From Bactrocera neohumeralis (Eukaryota > Arthropoda > Insecta > Diptera > Tephritidae): DNA of 64,000 bases. The stretch lies in contig NC_065920.1 of NCBI RefSeq assembly GCF_024586455.1, positions 48,195,824 to 48,259,823 of the forward strand, in the 5' to 3' direction. Position 1 is the first letter of the stretch, and each line of letters begins with the position of its first letter. This document shows, piece after piece, positions 53,093-63,345 of this stretch. The translations under genes were made by a program, and so were the position numbers. The notes under the pieces were generated by a model that saw only the letters and a list, made by a program, of their open reading frames with translations, ran no database searches and was not told where the DNA came from.

Positions 53093-54010
53093 GACTAGGT
53101 TAGGTTGATGACCCCTCAACAAAGCAGGGCTCACACTTAGACTATTATGTATAGCCCTTTATGATTATATTATGGTTATTTTCTCGATGTTGGATTTCCA
53201 CTAGACCTTCCTATCTAGGATTAGTTCTAGGTGCTGAACACTGCCAGTAGGCCGTATACACGTTTCACCCATCTCCCATCGTAAATGAGAACCTTGGTTT
53301 TTGTACTTCCTAGAGAATAAAACCAGTTCGTTCTTGCTAAGATTAATGGAGAGGCCATTTTCAGCAGCCCAGTTTCTCACGATGATAAGGCAGCCCTTTG
53401 TTAGCTAGTACACGGTATTCAGAAATTTTTCTTCAAAAATAAGATTTACGCCGTCCAGGTAGGCAATCACCCAGCGACCGACTTCCTCAAGTCTTTCCAG
53501 AAAATCTTTGACGAACCATGATCCAGATAAGTTGCAAGAGAACTTCTCATTTTAGGGTGTCCACATTTTACGTGGTTCGCGTACTACCCCATTGCGCCGC
53601 GATCGTTCTATCGCAGATAAATTTGAAGATGAGATGCTTAAAGTTCTATTCAACACCAAATTTATTCAAAGCTGTAATGATTGCTTAATACGTTTTTGAA
53701 TGTCCCCTCGATATCGAGGAAGGTCCGCACTGCAAACTCTTTGTTTTGGTCCTATCGTACCAAGTGACAAGCGTATGCAAGAGGTCACTGACATGTCTTT
53801 GTAATATTCATGCTATGCACTTCAAAGTCGATTTTTTTCAAATTCCTCCTCTTACATAAGGACAGATCAATCAGACTCTCTTTTAACTTTTCCATAGGAA
53901 ATAGGAGAGACTAATGGGTCTATAATCCTCGGCCGACATATGCGATCTCTTGCCGGATTTCAGGATGAACGAAACCCAAACCTCTCCATGCTATAGGAAT
54001 GTATCCAATC
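53093..54010 (-). mobile_element. R1/jockey-like LINE, decayed RT copy with (CCTAA) tail
   Basis: On the - strand frames give WVIAYLDGVNLIFEEKF, a changed form of the RT 'YADD/AYADD' region (YLDG), then NGLSINLSKNELVLFSRKYK, NQGSHLRWEMGETCIRPTGS and LELILDRK, the block after the RT catalytic box. Farther upstream EEWVSFILKSGKRSHMSAED (compare 'P.I.LIPKPGK.D') occurs at 53880-53990. The 3' side ends at 'ctaggttaggttgatg' (53093). Heavily mutated. Confidence 0.75.
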
Positions 54011-54600
54011 TAATATAATAAAAAGTTATGATAGTTAATCGATTCGCCAAAAATACGTCTCTCTATCAAAACTGTATTGGTTGACTCTCCATAACACCCC
54101 TTTTCTAGGTGACAGAAAACCAATATTACAGAAACAATATGTTGAGAAGCTATTGTTGTTGCAGTGAAAATCTAGAGCCTGATTGGGGGACAGCGCTAAA
54201 TTAAACTCAAGTCACTTAACGTAAGGTCCAGAAAACGAACTGTTTTGAAGAGGTGGAAACGAACGGACGACGACGAATAAGGAAAGCGGTCATAGTTGGT
54301 TCTGTGAGACGTGCAAATGTGTTGTACAACTTAACCAGGAGCATAAAGGCCTCACCGTTCAGATGCTCCGAAGAATAGTGTTCTGGCAGGTCTATGTCTT
54401 CTTCAACTGCGTCTTACTGCATCCAGGCGACTATATTGGTGTTGCATTAGTTATGAACGGTCGGTCGAGTTGCCAGCAATGTTTCCTAGTACTTCACCAA
54501 GGTAGTGCCTGCTAGCGACTTACGTGTGTTATTCCTGCTCTTTATCTCTAGAGGAGGTAATTTCGAGATGTAAAAGTTAAACAGTAGCGTGTAGAGAATA
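54011..54600. other. Intergenic repeat debris
   Basis: No clear element or gene. The - strand near 54320-54560 has weak LINE-like text. Confidence 0.35.
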
Positions 54601-55030
54601 CTATCTCAGCTTAGAATTTTGAATTCAAAATAGATTATTCATGATCCATTTCTTCAAGCCTCGAGGAAGTGTATATTGTTCAATGCCTTAGAGTATTTTG
54701 TGATTAACTGAGTCAAAAACTTTTGACAAGGCTTCTCCTAGGATTGTGTTGGATTGAGACCACGAGCTATGTGGGAATTTATGATACTTGTTAAATGCTG
54801 TGTACTTCATGGAAACCATGCTGGCGATCTGATAGACTCGGATGGTGTGTGAAGGTTCGTAGTAGCAAAGCCTCGTCCTCACTACTGGAGAAAGGAAAAT
54901 TAATCAGGCTATAAGGTCCGATAGGTTGGCAGGTTTGCGAGATTTTAGGTGCCACGCCTATTGTAAAATTTTGACAAAGCTTCCTAGTAAAGCTCTACCG
55001 TACCATATTTTATGTCGAATTTAATGCTTC
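54600..55030 (-). mobile_element. LINE RT fragment
   Basis: On - near 54680-54780: LSKVFDSVNHKIL, the RT box 'D..KAFD.V.H..L' with Ala changed to Val, preceded by FPHSSWSQSNTILGE and followed after frame breaks by NNIHFLEA-like text. Upstream, C(Q)P(Y)SLINFPFSSSEDEAL. Distinct from the RTE-like copies. Short and decayed. Confidence 0.6.
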
Positions 55031-55138
55031 TAATGGCTTATTAAAGAAGTAACCACAATTTGTTTAGTTTCCAACATTGATCGATGTTTTCGTTTTACAC
55101 CATTCCAAGAAGTACGGAAAGTATTCGTCCCCAGAAGG

Positions 55139-55520
55139 TTTGCGATCATAGCCGAGTTAACAATAACGCGTCAGTCGTTTCTTCTTTTCGCAATATGGCG
55201 CCAGGTCCTTCTCCACCTGTTCTTTCCAAAGGAGTGGAGGTCTTCCTCTTCCTCTGCTTCTCCCGGCGGTTATTACATCTAATACCTTCAGAGCTGGAGT
55301 ATTTTCGTCCTTACCTACGACATGACCTAGCCACCGCAGCCGCTGTCTCTTAATTTGCTGAACTATGTCAATGTTGTCGTATATCTCATACAGCTCATCG
55401 TTCCAGCGAATGCGAGATTCCGCGTGGCCAACGCGTAAGGGACCATAAGTCTTTCGCAGAACTTTTCTCTCGAAAACTCGCAACGTCAACTCATCAGTTG
55501 TTGTCATCGTCCATGTTCGA
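55139..55520 (-). mobile_element. RTE-like LINE C-terminal block, intact frame
   Basis: A 116-codon - frame: MTTTDELTLRVFERKVLRKT, YGPLRVGHAESRIRWNDELY, EIYDNIDIVQQIKRQRLRWL, GHVVGKDENTPALKVLDVIT, AGRSRGRGRPPLLWKEQVEK, then a short terminal run. This is the best-kept copy of the block downstream of the RT in this LINE family. 'RLRWLGHV' and 'GRPP.RWKD' are hallmark words of RTE-type elements in many animals. The 3' terminus is degraded. Confidence 0.9.
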
Positions 55521-55612
55521 AGTTATGACTGTCAACAGTGTCGTGGAAGCTTAGTCGCGAGTGCGATGACTTTAACCACTAAGCCAAAAATGAGATCTGT
55601 CAACCAGTTTAT

Positions 55613-56180
55613 TTGTTTAAATCGGTAAACTTTAGTTATATGTTGCTATTTTTAAAATGCATAAAAATATCGAAAAAAGAATTTGCCTCAAATTTTGTAT
55701 TTCGAACTAAATTAATCGTTGAGAATGTTGGAAAAGGCTTACGGTTATTCAGTTGTGTCAAAAACACAATCCTACGAGTGGTACAAAGCCTTCTGGACGA
55801 CCTTCGACCTCTTCAACTGATGAAGATGGCAAGAGAGCTCGACATCTTTTGCGAGTCCATTCGAATAATTTTGGTGGTTATTTTGTGTATGCGTTCTTAC
55901 TCGACTGGTGCCGATAAAGCTAGATTGTTTTTTAAAGAGTACCGTAAGCAGGTCCCTTTGGAAATGCTTGACAGTGCGAATTCCGATCCCATACTCATGG
56001 AGAGCATTATAACTGCCGATGAGAAATGGGTTTATTAGCTTGATATGCAAACAAGTCAAGAATCATCGGAATGTTTACAGTCGATCAAAAAAATAAAACA
56101 ATATTCGCTGAAGGCCATCCCAAAAAGTTTTTATGAAAAGTGTTTACGTCTGGAGGGGACTAGTTTGAAGGCGACAAAAT
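55613..56180 (+). mobile_element. Mariner transposase fragment
   Basis: Frames: FASNFVFRTKLIVENVGKGL-like N-terminal part, VSKTQSYEWYKAFW (helix-turn-helix end, 'S...VY.WYKAF'), RLFFKEYRKQVPLEMLDSAN, SDPILMESIITADEKWVY, stop (the first catalytic Asp block, IITADE.WVY), DMQTSQESSE. Ends near 56100 with PKSFYEKCLRLEG. The second and third Asp blocks are missing. A lineage not seen elsewhere here. Confidence 0.8.
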
Positions 56181-56189
56181 AAATATTGA

Positions 56190-57066
56190 TAAATAATAAT
56201 AATAAAAAATTAAATATTTTGCGTTTTATTTACAATTTTGTTTAGTTGTAGAGTTTGTAGAGTTTTACGTGTACTGTGGTAAAAATGTCCACATGCAGAA
56301 AATGTTACAAATATATGTATGTATGTATGTATATTCATAAACTAATAATAATAATGCAAATATGTATATTGTAATAAAGCAATCGCTTGACCTCAGAAAA
56401 ATTTAAAAATTCCGTAAAAAGTTTTTCTGATAAACTGAAATAAATTTAATGCTAGATTTTTTACAAAAATCTCCAGTGTTGTAAACAATGCCACGAATAA
56501 GACTTATGGTTTCTAAATTATTCAATAATCGTTTAATATATTATATTATGTATTAAATTATGCAAATTCTTTGATGATTGCCCTGGCGCTAGCAATTGCT
56601 TTGGTTTCCATATTCTACTTCATTACTCCGTATAACTTAATACATGTATTGCTGAAATGCATTCGTTCGGACATCTCTCTACACAACACATTCTACACAA
56701 TAACACCGATTTAAAATAATTCTCAAAGATATTTGAGACTTTTGCAATAGAAAATATTTATGTTGTTATTGGCTAACGCATTTAATTAAATTTTGTTTGT
56801 AATTCCGAAAATCTTAATTAAAAATAAGTTTTAAGTCTAAATACCGGTCTGAAAAAAAAATGTTATCACAAGCATATAACTAAGAATTAAAAAAAAATAT
56901 ATGTATGTACATATGTATATATTTTACATTTATAATTTTTTGGCGTTTGCGTACTTTGTGTAACTCTAAGAACAAAACAAAAAAAGTAGGTTATACAACA
57001 AACTTTCAAAGCAACATAAATTAGACAGGAATAAAAAAATTTCAACCCAGAAAATGTTCATGACCA
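56190..57066. other. AT-rich spacer between the convergent genes
   Basis: No gene. TATG/CATA microsatellites at 56312-56335 and 56896-56925. It should contain the 3'UTR of the - strand gene just to the right; no canonical AATAAA on - was found close to its stop. Confidence 0.5.
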
Positions 57067-58143
57067 CTAATCTGAGCGCAGACTATCATTGTGTCCATTA
57101 TATTTCAAATTCAATTCATATTTAGCGATTCGTTCGCTTTTCTCAATCTCCATGAGTTTTAGCTTTTCATTACTCTCTATTTCCATTTTTCTTAATTCCA
57201 GTTCTTGCTTTTTCAACTCCATTTCGGCTTCGAATTTCTGCTTGACAAATTGAAATTCCTGCACGAATTTATATTCTTCAAATTTCAATCGTAGCCGTTG
57301 CATTTCATTGCGGCTTTCCTGACTTTGACTTAAGGCGGAGAGTGAATGTCGCAGCGATTCTTTTTTTACCCGCTTTGCAATCATTTGTTCGTTGCTCGCA
57401 TCTTTGGTGTTGGGCGAAGTTTCTGCAGCTGCCGTTTCGTCTGCAATTAACTGTTCATGTAATACATCGCAGAGTGCTGGTGTAGAATTGGTTGACATTT
57501 GAGTAATATCCACTTCTGGGCTTAATTTATTTTCAAAATTCATGCTTTCAGTTTCATCTGGACGAAGGTTTTCAAATGCATTGTAATCAGCGTATACCTT
57601 TACATCCACCGCCATGTCATTATTTTCCTCAAATTCATCAATATAACAATCGGCAAATGAGTCGTTCGAGTCGAGAATCTCCACAACTTGCGCTTGTTTC
57701 ACACCAAATATCTTTCGCAAACGCTCATAGTTGGGACATATTTTCTGTATACGCTCTGAAATATAATTAATTTCATTATAAGTTTTCTTTTCAACTTTAA
57801 GTCTAAGACTCTTTATTTACCAACAACCAGTTCCTCACTTAGTGATTCAGCTTCGGGAGAACTTAACCATTGATTCGCCTTTGCGTACAGTGTTTTCAAA
57901 TAACGCACCTTCCATTTTATTAAATCCCAAGTTGCATCGATCGGCGTAATTTCTAGGAATGTATCATAGTATGCTCGCGCTGTTGGTTTCTAAACTCAAC
58001 TTTCGTTAGTTTAATTAATTACGTGATAAAAGTTTAAATGTGAATACCTCCAAATTTCCATGCTCTGCCATATAGTCAATAATTTTACTTATTTCGCTTT
58101 GTGTCCATCTTTTAATTCTTTTTTGTTGTAATTTCCTCTTCAT
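57067..58143 (-). CDS. Myb/SANT-like DNA-binding domain protein with C-terminal coiled coil, three exons
   Basis: Joined on -: 58143-58048, 57989-57821, 57755-57067; 954 nt, 317 residues and stop. Introns are 58 and 65 bp with GT..AG ends, and phases agree (0 and 1). Seen: a basic start MKRKLQQKRIKRWTQSEISK then IIDYMAEHGNLEKPTARAYY, DTFLEITPIDATWDLIKWKV, RYLKTLYAKANQWLSS (about residues 8-100, with spaced Trp), which resembles a Myb/SANT- or zeste-type DNA-binding fold; an acidic middle (about 115-205); and a Glu/Lys-rich helix at about 237-303 (e.g. MELKKQELELRKMEIESNEK), probably a dimerising coiled coil. Known of such proteins in flies: nuclear DNA-binding regulators, many derived from Harbinger-type transposon partners. 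Inferred: a nuclear regulator of unknown targets. No stops or frame breaks. I do not recognise the specific gene. Confidence 0.82.
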
Positions 58144-59095
58144 ATTTTATTAAATAATTTGGACAGCACGCAAATTTTTGCACGAATTCAGTAGTAATTA
58201 AAAGTTCTACAATATTGCCATATTCAGTTAATTAGTGCAAACTCTACGTTGTGAATGTTGCAATTTATTTAACTCAGTGTTTTTGAGTATGGCAGCACTG
58301 ATGATTAATTTTGCACTTTTGCAACGCAATACCCCGTTCTTAATAACCGGATTTTTACCTTGTACTGCGAAGGTGCAAAAGCTTGCTTTGTTTGCAATAT
58401 CCAATACTTTCTTTATTCTTTATAATTTTATATCTGTATAGAACGCAATTCACTGCATCTTCCAATTGGCGTTATACATACTTACATATGTATATTCTAT
58501 TTTCTTTTCTTTTATAGATGAATGATAAAGAAGTTTACTGTGTAAACCATAGGTAATGATAATGCTTGAGCAGTATTTGTTTACAATTTCACTCATCTTC
58601 TTCACTTTAGTTTGCACAGAACCTTTTCTTAATTGCTTTTTACTTGTAATATTGAGGGCACAGCAATGTATCAGCTGTTTAAATGAAAATACATAAAGGT
58701 CTGTTCACATACGTCTTTCTTTATTATGCTTGAAATTTCGCAATTTGCATTTTAATTTTTATGAGAATTTGCTTTATTACAGGAATATTAAAATACTCCT
58801 ATTTAACGGAAACTTTTTCTAACTTTGTTATAGACATAATACAACCTGCAAAAGCAAATAGACACAATTTGTCTGTATAAGCTAAATTTCTTTTTAGGGT
58901 ATGTCAGAATGAGCGTTCTATTTTCCGTCATAATCGTTAATGAAAACGGCGGTTATTGGATGGTAAAACAGAAAAAATAATAATTTTTCAACATTTTGCT
59001 TCGTTATACTTCGTTTTGTTTTGTTTTGATGTGAACGTACGAGCGTATGTCAAAACAAATTTCTGATGCTCGGCAAAAGTTCTGGGTGAATCTAT
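58144..59095. other. Upstream region of the Myb/SANT-like gene
   Basis: Single-copy-looking AT-rich DNA that should contain the promoter of the - strand gene. No clear TATA element at a fixed distance from the start. From 58900 on there is 'agggtatgtcagaatgagcg', reminiscent of 'agggtgtgtcattctgaggc' at 13206, a possible terminal repeat of an unidentified element. Confidence 0.4.
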
Positions 59096-59097
59096 AG

Positions 59098-59800
59098 GGG
59101 GATTCTCTTGCTCTTGCAAGATTGCACAATGACACAAAATGCAAAAACCCTATAACGAAATATGCAAGGATATGAAAGCACCCACTGTAGAATCTAGTGA
59201 ACCAATAACGGCTATATCGGTCAATTCATTGAGGCGCACATTCTGTATTCATTTTGAACAAAAAACTATAACAAATTTTTATAATTTAAATAGAAATTAT
59301 AAAATCTATTTAAAACGTACCTTTAAACAATTTAATGGTGTAATATGTCTTTATGTAAAATGACAGCTAAAACAGGGTTGCAATTATATTTTTACGTGTC
59401 ATTACACCAAAATAAACGTGGGTTTTGGTTTGACCTTTTTACAGTCATTGCAAATATTTTTCCTTGCGTGTTTGTTGTTGTGCCGTTGCACCAAGTGGAA
59501 AATTTTGCAGTTCGTGCACCGTGCAAGGATTTTGCAAGAGCAAGAGAATACCCTTGCACGGTGCAAGAATTGCATATATTTCCTCTTGGTGCACCGGCAC
59601 AACAACAAACACACGCAGAAAATTATTTGCAATGGCTGTAAAATATGTCAGACCAAAGCCCATGTATATTTGCGTGCAATGTCACGCAAAAATATAATTG
59701 CAACCCTGTGTCACAATAATTTGACCGAATCAGCTGTTCCCGGTATAGGATTTTTGCATTATGTGTCATCGTGCAATCTTGCAAAAGCAAAATAATCCAC
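59098..59800. mobile_element. Composite fold-back element with outer inverted repeats
   Basis: Outer arms: about 59098-59155 ('gattctcttgctcttgcaag', 'attgcacaatgacacaaaat', 'gcaaaaaccctata') and its near-complement at 59743-59800 ('tataggatttttgcattatg', 'tgtcatcgtgcaatcttgca'). About 55 bp match with few differences. The inside holds ordinary AT sequence and a second, nearly perfect palindrome (59373-59708). No transposase. A non-autonomous DNA transposon with a nested relative is the likely explanation. Confidence 0.75.
59373..59708. repeat. Near-perfect 336-bp palindrome, ends CAGGGTTGCAATTATATTTT
   Basis: Left arm starts CAGGGTTGCAATTATATTTT; the right arm, read on the other strand, starts with the same 20 bases, and the match continues through 'gtgggttttggtttgac', 'tgtttgttgttgtgccg', 'caccaagtggaaaa' and 'gtgcaccgtgcaaggatttt' to a centre near 59541. 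Arms are about 165 bp with roughly 80-85% identity by eye. CAGGG ends are common in hAT-type elements but no clear 8-bp target duplication is seen. Overlapping open frames on both strands here are a product of the palindrome. Confidence 0.85.
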
Positions 59801-59879
59801 CTATTATGTTGGTGATAAAGTTTTGGTTAAGCGCTTAAGCGCTGAGAAAACACGCTTACACGGGCTTTACCTTTTCTGT

Positions 59880-60055
59880 AAGTAAATTTTCAAAAATTCC
59901 AGGTAAAGGGTTTCATATACATACATACATAAATAATCAGGATGACGAAAAAATTGAAATCCGGGTAACTGTCTGTCTGTCTGCCCGTCCGTTCGTATGT
60001 CCGCGCAAGCTGCACCTTGAGTAAAAATTTAAATATCTTTATGCGAGTTCTACTA
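59880..60055 (+). repeat. H1 repeat fragment
   Basis: 'aatcaggatgacgaaaaaat', 'gaaatccgggtaactgtctg', 'tctgtctgcccgtccgttcg', 'gcaagctgcaccttgagtaa' parallel 18310-18390 and 29430-29500. It gives way to a mariner near 60060. Confidence 0.65.
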
Positions 60056-60059
60056 CTAC

Positions 60060-60350
60060 CAATTTTTGAATAACGTAATCAAAGGTGACGAGTCATGGAT
60101 TTTTGATTATGATATCGAGATTTTTTTGTTCCCTTGCCTGAAAAGGCCAATGAAAGGCAAGCATTTTGAGACGACAGAGGGATCCAAGCAGCGTGCACCT
60201 CGGCTCTCAAGACTATACCGGAGCATGCCTTCCGTGACGCCTTCAATGCTTGGAAATCGTGCGAGCTCGCTGAATCGACGCAGAAGGAACCTATTTTTAA
60301 AGTTCTTAAAGAATTGTAACATTGTTTCAATAAATTTTTTGAAATGGACT
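60060..60350 (+). mobile_element. Mariner lineage A, internally deleted copy
   Basis: NNVIKGDESWIFDYDIE (first Asp block, GDESW) is followed at once by IFLFPCLKRPMKGKHFETTE, the block after the third Asp; about 100 codons with the other two catalytic residues have been lost at the join near 60122. A frameshift follows, then SRLYRSMPSVTPSMLGN against the expected 'ALEAIPENAFRDAFNACKSR'. The 3' end resembles the start of the 2.0-kb copy. Confidence 0.85.
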
Positions 60351-61330
60351 CAGACCGCTGTAGTATTTTTCAATAACGAGTTTTGCAGTTTAGGAATTTA
60401 GCAATGGAATTACTGCTACCTAAACTGCATGTAGTGCAGTTTCTTTCAGAGAGGTGTGTATTAAATCTGAAATAACGCAATCGAAACTGATGAGCTTACA
60501 ACAAAGGGCTCCACAGGCCTGTTGCCTTTTGGCAATGGCTCTGTGAACATTATGTGAGCTTTGAAAGCATTGGTTAACCAGCACCACCTGTGCATCAGTT
60601 ATATTTTTCTGGATCAAAGCGGAACATAAGAGGCCTGTTTAGCAAGGTTGACATCGTCGAAAAGATGTGTGTCCTAACTGAACACTGTCTTATTGGGTCT
60701 CACGCGGTACAGCGTCCATTGTCCAACTGGCTGAAGCACCTCAGTAGTTACCTTCTACGAACCAGGCACAGTGGCTGGAATTGATATTTGTCGCCTCAAC
60801 AAATTTTTGGCAGCCTTACGACGCTTTGTTGATATGCGACGATCGTTTTATTACACTGAACCCACGTTCTAGCTGTCCAGAAACATTCGTAATTTAAGGA
60901 ATATCAGCCTGATAAACTAACCTAATTTAACTTGTGGAATTTGATTGATAATGAAATCTACTAATCTATCCAATACCAGTACAACCTTCGCCCTGAAACC
61001 TCAAACACATATAAAATAGTCAATAAAAGTATTAAAATAGAGCATCAGCAACTTCAAAAGAATTGGAACTATCCCTGAAAAGCCTACTTCTAATCCTTTG
61101 TAAGTTGAAGCCATTACTTTCAAAAACTCTTAGAGCACGATTCATGTTCATTCCAGAAAATTTAAATTTTTGGAAAATAAAATATTTACATATCAGTTGA
61201 AAACAAGAGTTATTTGCTTCAACAGCTGTTTTATGGCAAATGTAAAGTTTTCAAAATAAACTAAATCAATCGGTTTCTGGCATATGCCCGAATATTTTAT
61301 TATTGCAATTCCTCTCTTCCTTGTATGTAT
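60351..61330. other. Intergenic, unassigned
   Basis: No gene supported. Frames at 60420-60617 (-) and 60590-60784 (+, EHCLIGSHAVQRPLSNWLKH) look coding-like but short; a decayed LINE is possible. The rest is AT-rich. Confidence 0.35.
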
Positions 61331-61342
61331 ATTTCTATATCG

Positions 61343-61900
61343 TCACCTAAAATGCAAAATAACGTAGTTTCGAGGTGCAATCTGACATTTCCATTGGAAA
61401 GTTTGACATTTTTTAGCATAACATCACTCAGAACGTTTTGTCATTTAATCGTGAATTGTTTTATTTACAGGGATTTAAAAAATTCATCTCGGCCAAAAAA
61501 TGGAAATTACTCGTGAACATTTTCTTGCGACCATTTTTCACAACTTTCGACGTGGATTATCACGACAAGAGTGTATCGATGAACTAAAATCTTTGTATGG
61601 CTATGAAGCACCATCCTATAGCACTGTGAAAAACTGGTACAACGAATTCAATCGTGGCCGACGCTCGCTCAAAGACGAATTCCGTGAAGGTCGTCCAAAA
61701 ACAGCTGTTGTGCCAGAAAACATCGATGCCGTACGTGAACTGATAATGCAAGACCGTCATGTAACATACCTTCAGATAGAGGCATGCCTATGCATTTCTC
61801 CCACCAGCATACATTCGATATTGCATGAACACCTGGCCGTAAAAAAGGTTTGTTCTCGTTGGATCCCGCACAATTTGACAATCGCTCAGTTTTAACCAAT
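61343..61900 (+). mobile_element. Mariner 5' end with intact N-terminal DNA-binding frame
   Basis: An open frame 61500-61895 (131 codons) reads MEITREHFLATIFHNFRRGL, SRQECIDELKSLYGYEAPSY, STVKNWYNEFNRGRRSLKDE, FREGRPKTAVVPENIDAVRE, LIMQDRHVTYLQIEACLCIS, PTSIHSILHEHLAVKKVCSR, WIPHNLTIAQF, stop. This is the paired-like double helix-turn-helix domain of a mariner transposase (normally about 345 residues), cut off just after the 'RW.PH.LT..Q' linker. No catalytic Asp is encoded. Upstream, 'aacgtagtttcgaggtgcaa' (61362) probably belongs to the 5' terminal repeat. No stop interrupts the domain. Confidence 0.85.
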
Positions 61901-62340
61901 ATTTAAATTTTGTTTCACTTATGTTTCATTTTATTACGTGTTTCATTCCTTCCTCTGTAAATTTCCGAAAATTTTGTTACGTTATTTTGCATTTCAGGTT
62001 ACTATATGTATGTACATATTTGTGCGTTGTCAAAATTTTATTCTATGCTTATTCTATCACTTGAATTCTCGACGAAAATGGGAAAATTTTATTCTCATCT
62101 GTCAGAATTTTTATTTTTTTTAACGTAAATGGAAATATTAATGCCATCGATGACATTTGGGTGAACTTATATCTACATGCAGAGATTTTATGCCCTTGAA
62201 GCATCGTAGATTTTTCTCAATAACAAGTTAAGTAACTAAGATTTAAATAAATTTCACTGTCATTATGACCGTTGTAGTTATGACAGAGAACTTAAAAGTG
62301 AGTGCTTTTATGTTCTCTGGTTATGATATTCTGTTTATTG
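61901..62340. other. Intergenic spacer
   Basis: AT-rich; no gene. Confidence 0.5.
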
Positions 62341-62344
62341 ATTT

Positions 62345-62560
62345 TTATACTCTCGCAACATGTTGGTACAGAGTATTATAGTTGTGTTCACGGTTGTTTG
62401 TATCACCTAAAACTAATCGATATAGATATGAAATCATACATATATATTATAAATTATCAGGAATGCAAGACCTTTTTGACATTTGCCTGTTTGATTGATT
62501 GTCCACTCGTGTCAAATTCGCAAAAGTTGTATGGATGTTCCTTGCCAGCTCTTCTGACGG
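62345..62560 (+). repeat. H1 repeat, 5' part
   Basis: Starts TTTTTATACTCTCGCAAC (62343), 'tattatagttgtgttcacgg', 'cctaaaactaatcgatata', then 'aattatcaggaatgcaagac' and a decayed form of the TGTCCGTCC region. Interrupted by a mariner at about 62570. Confidence 0.7.
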
Positions 62561-62564
62561 ACCA

Positions 62565-62800
62565 ATAGAATTTGTGCAGTTTATGGACCCGATACAGTTT
62601 CCATTTCCACCGCACAACGATGGTTTCAACGTTTTCGTTCTGGTGTAGAGGTGGTCGAAGATGCGGCACGCTTCGGAAGGCCTGTCGTCGAAAATTGCGA
62701 TAAAATCGCTGAATTGGTTGAAAGAGACCGGCATAGTAGCAGCCGTAGCATCGGTCAAGAGCTGAGCATGAGTCATCAAAAATTCATTTCAATTTCACTA
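62565..62800 (+). mobile_element. Mariner N-terminal fragment (mellifera-type)
   Basis: One frame reads STAQRWFQRFRSGVEVVEDA, ARFGRPVVENCDKIAELVER, DRHSSSRSIGQELSMSHQK, then runs into an A-run. This is the second half of the helix-turn-helix domain ('WF.RF..G...V.DA.R.GRP') of a mariner in the mellifera group; a preceding frame gives YGPDTVSI-like text with changes. The catalytic domain is absent. Bounded on both sides by similar H1 sequence. Confidence 0.82.
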
Positions 62801-62849
62801 AAAAAAAAAAATCAATAAAACTACCGCAAGACTTTTTTTACAACCCATT

Positions 62850-63145
62850 ATCTTATAAATTATCAGGAATGCGAGACGAGTGACTGCCTGTCCGTCCACT
62901 CGTACCAAATTAAAGTTGTATGGATGTTCCTTGCCACAATAAGTCTTTTACGCCCTAGCTTTTTATCGACAATAGCGGTGAATATTTGAGGTCTAGTATT
63001 GATATACGGAAAAAATAATTTTATGATATAGGCATACCCTTGTGCTAAAAATGGATGAAATCAGGTCAATACTTTCCATAAACCCATATTCCTAATATAA
63101 AGAATTTCGAACTTCGGGTTAGCTTTATACCGCATTTTGCTTATT
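62850..63145 (+). repeat. H1 repeat, continuation
   Basis: Repeats 'aattatcaggaatgcgagac' and 'tgtatggatgttccttgcca' from before the mariner, then goes on with later H1 words: 'ggatgaaatcaggtcaatac', 'gaatttcgaacttcgggtta' and 'ctttataccgcat'. Confidence 0.65.
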
Positions 63146-63344
63146 TTAATAGTTTTGAATTGTAAATCCATTGATAAATTATAATGTGATTATTAAAATC
63201 AACATTTTGGTATTTTCTTGCTTCCTAGTTTTCCTTTTTTTACTTTTTCGTTATTTTGAAATTTGTGAGAATATCCTAATAGCTAGCTGCTCTTAGTAGC
63301 TATGATACAAACGAATTGTAAATCATACATATTAATAAACATTG
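63146..63344. other. AT-rich spacer
   Basis: No gene; A/T-rich sequence up to the truncated LINE. Confidence 0.5.
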
Positions 63345-63345
63345 G

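Noticed and set aside
57576..57770. 64-codon + frame
   Set aside because: Antisense of exon 3 of the Myb/SANT-like gene.
59345..59795. Several overlapping open frames of 70-125 codons on both strands
   Set aside because: They mirror each other because the DNA is a palindrome; no family motif and no support for coding.
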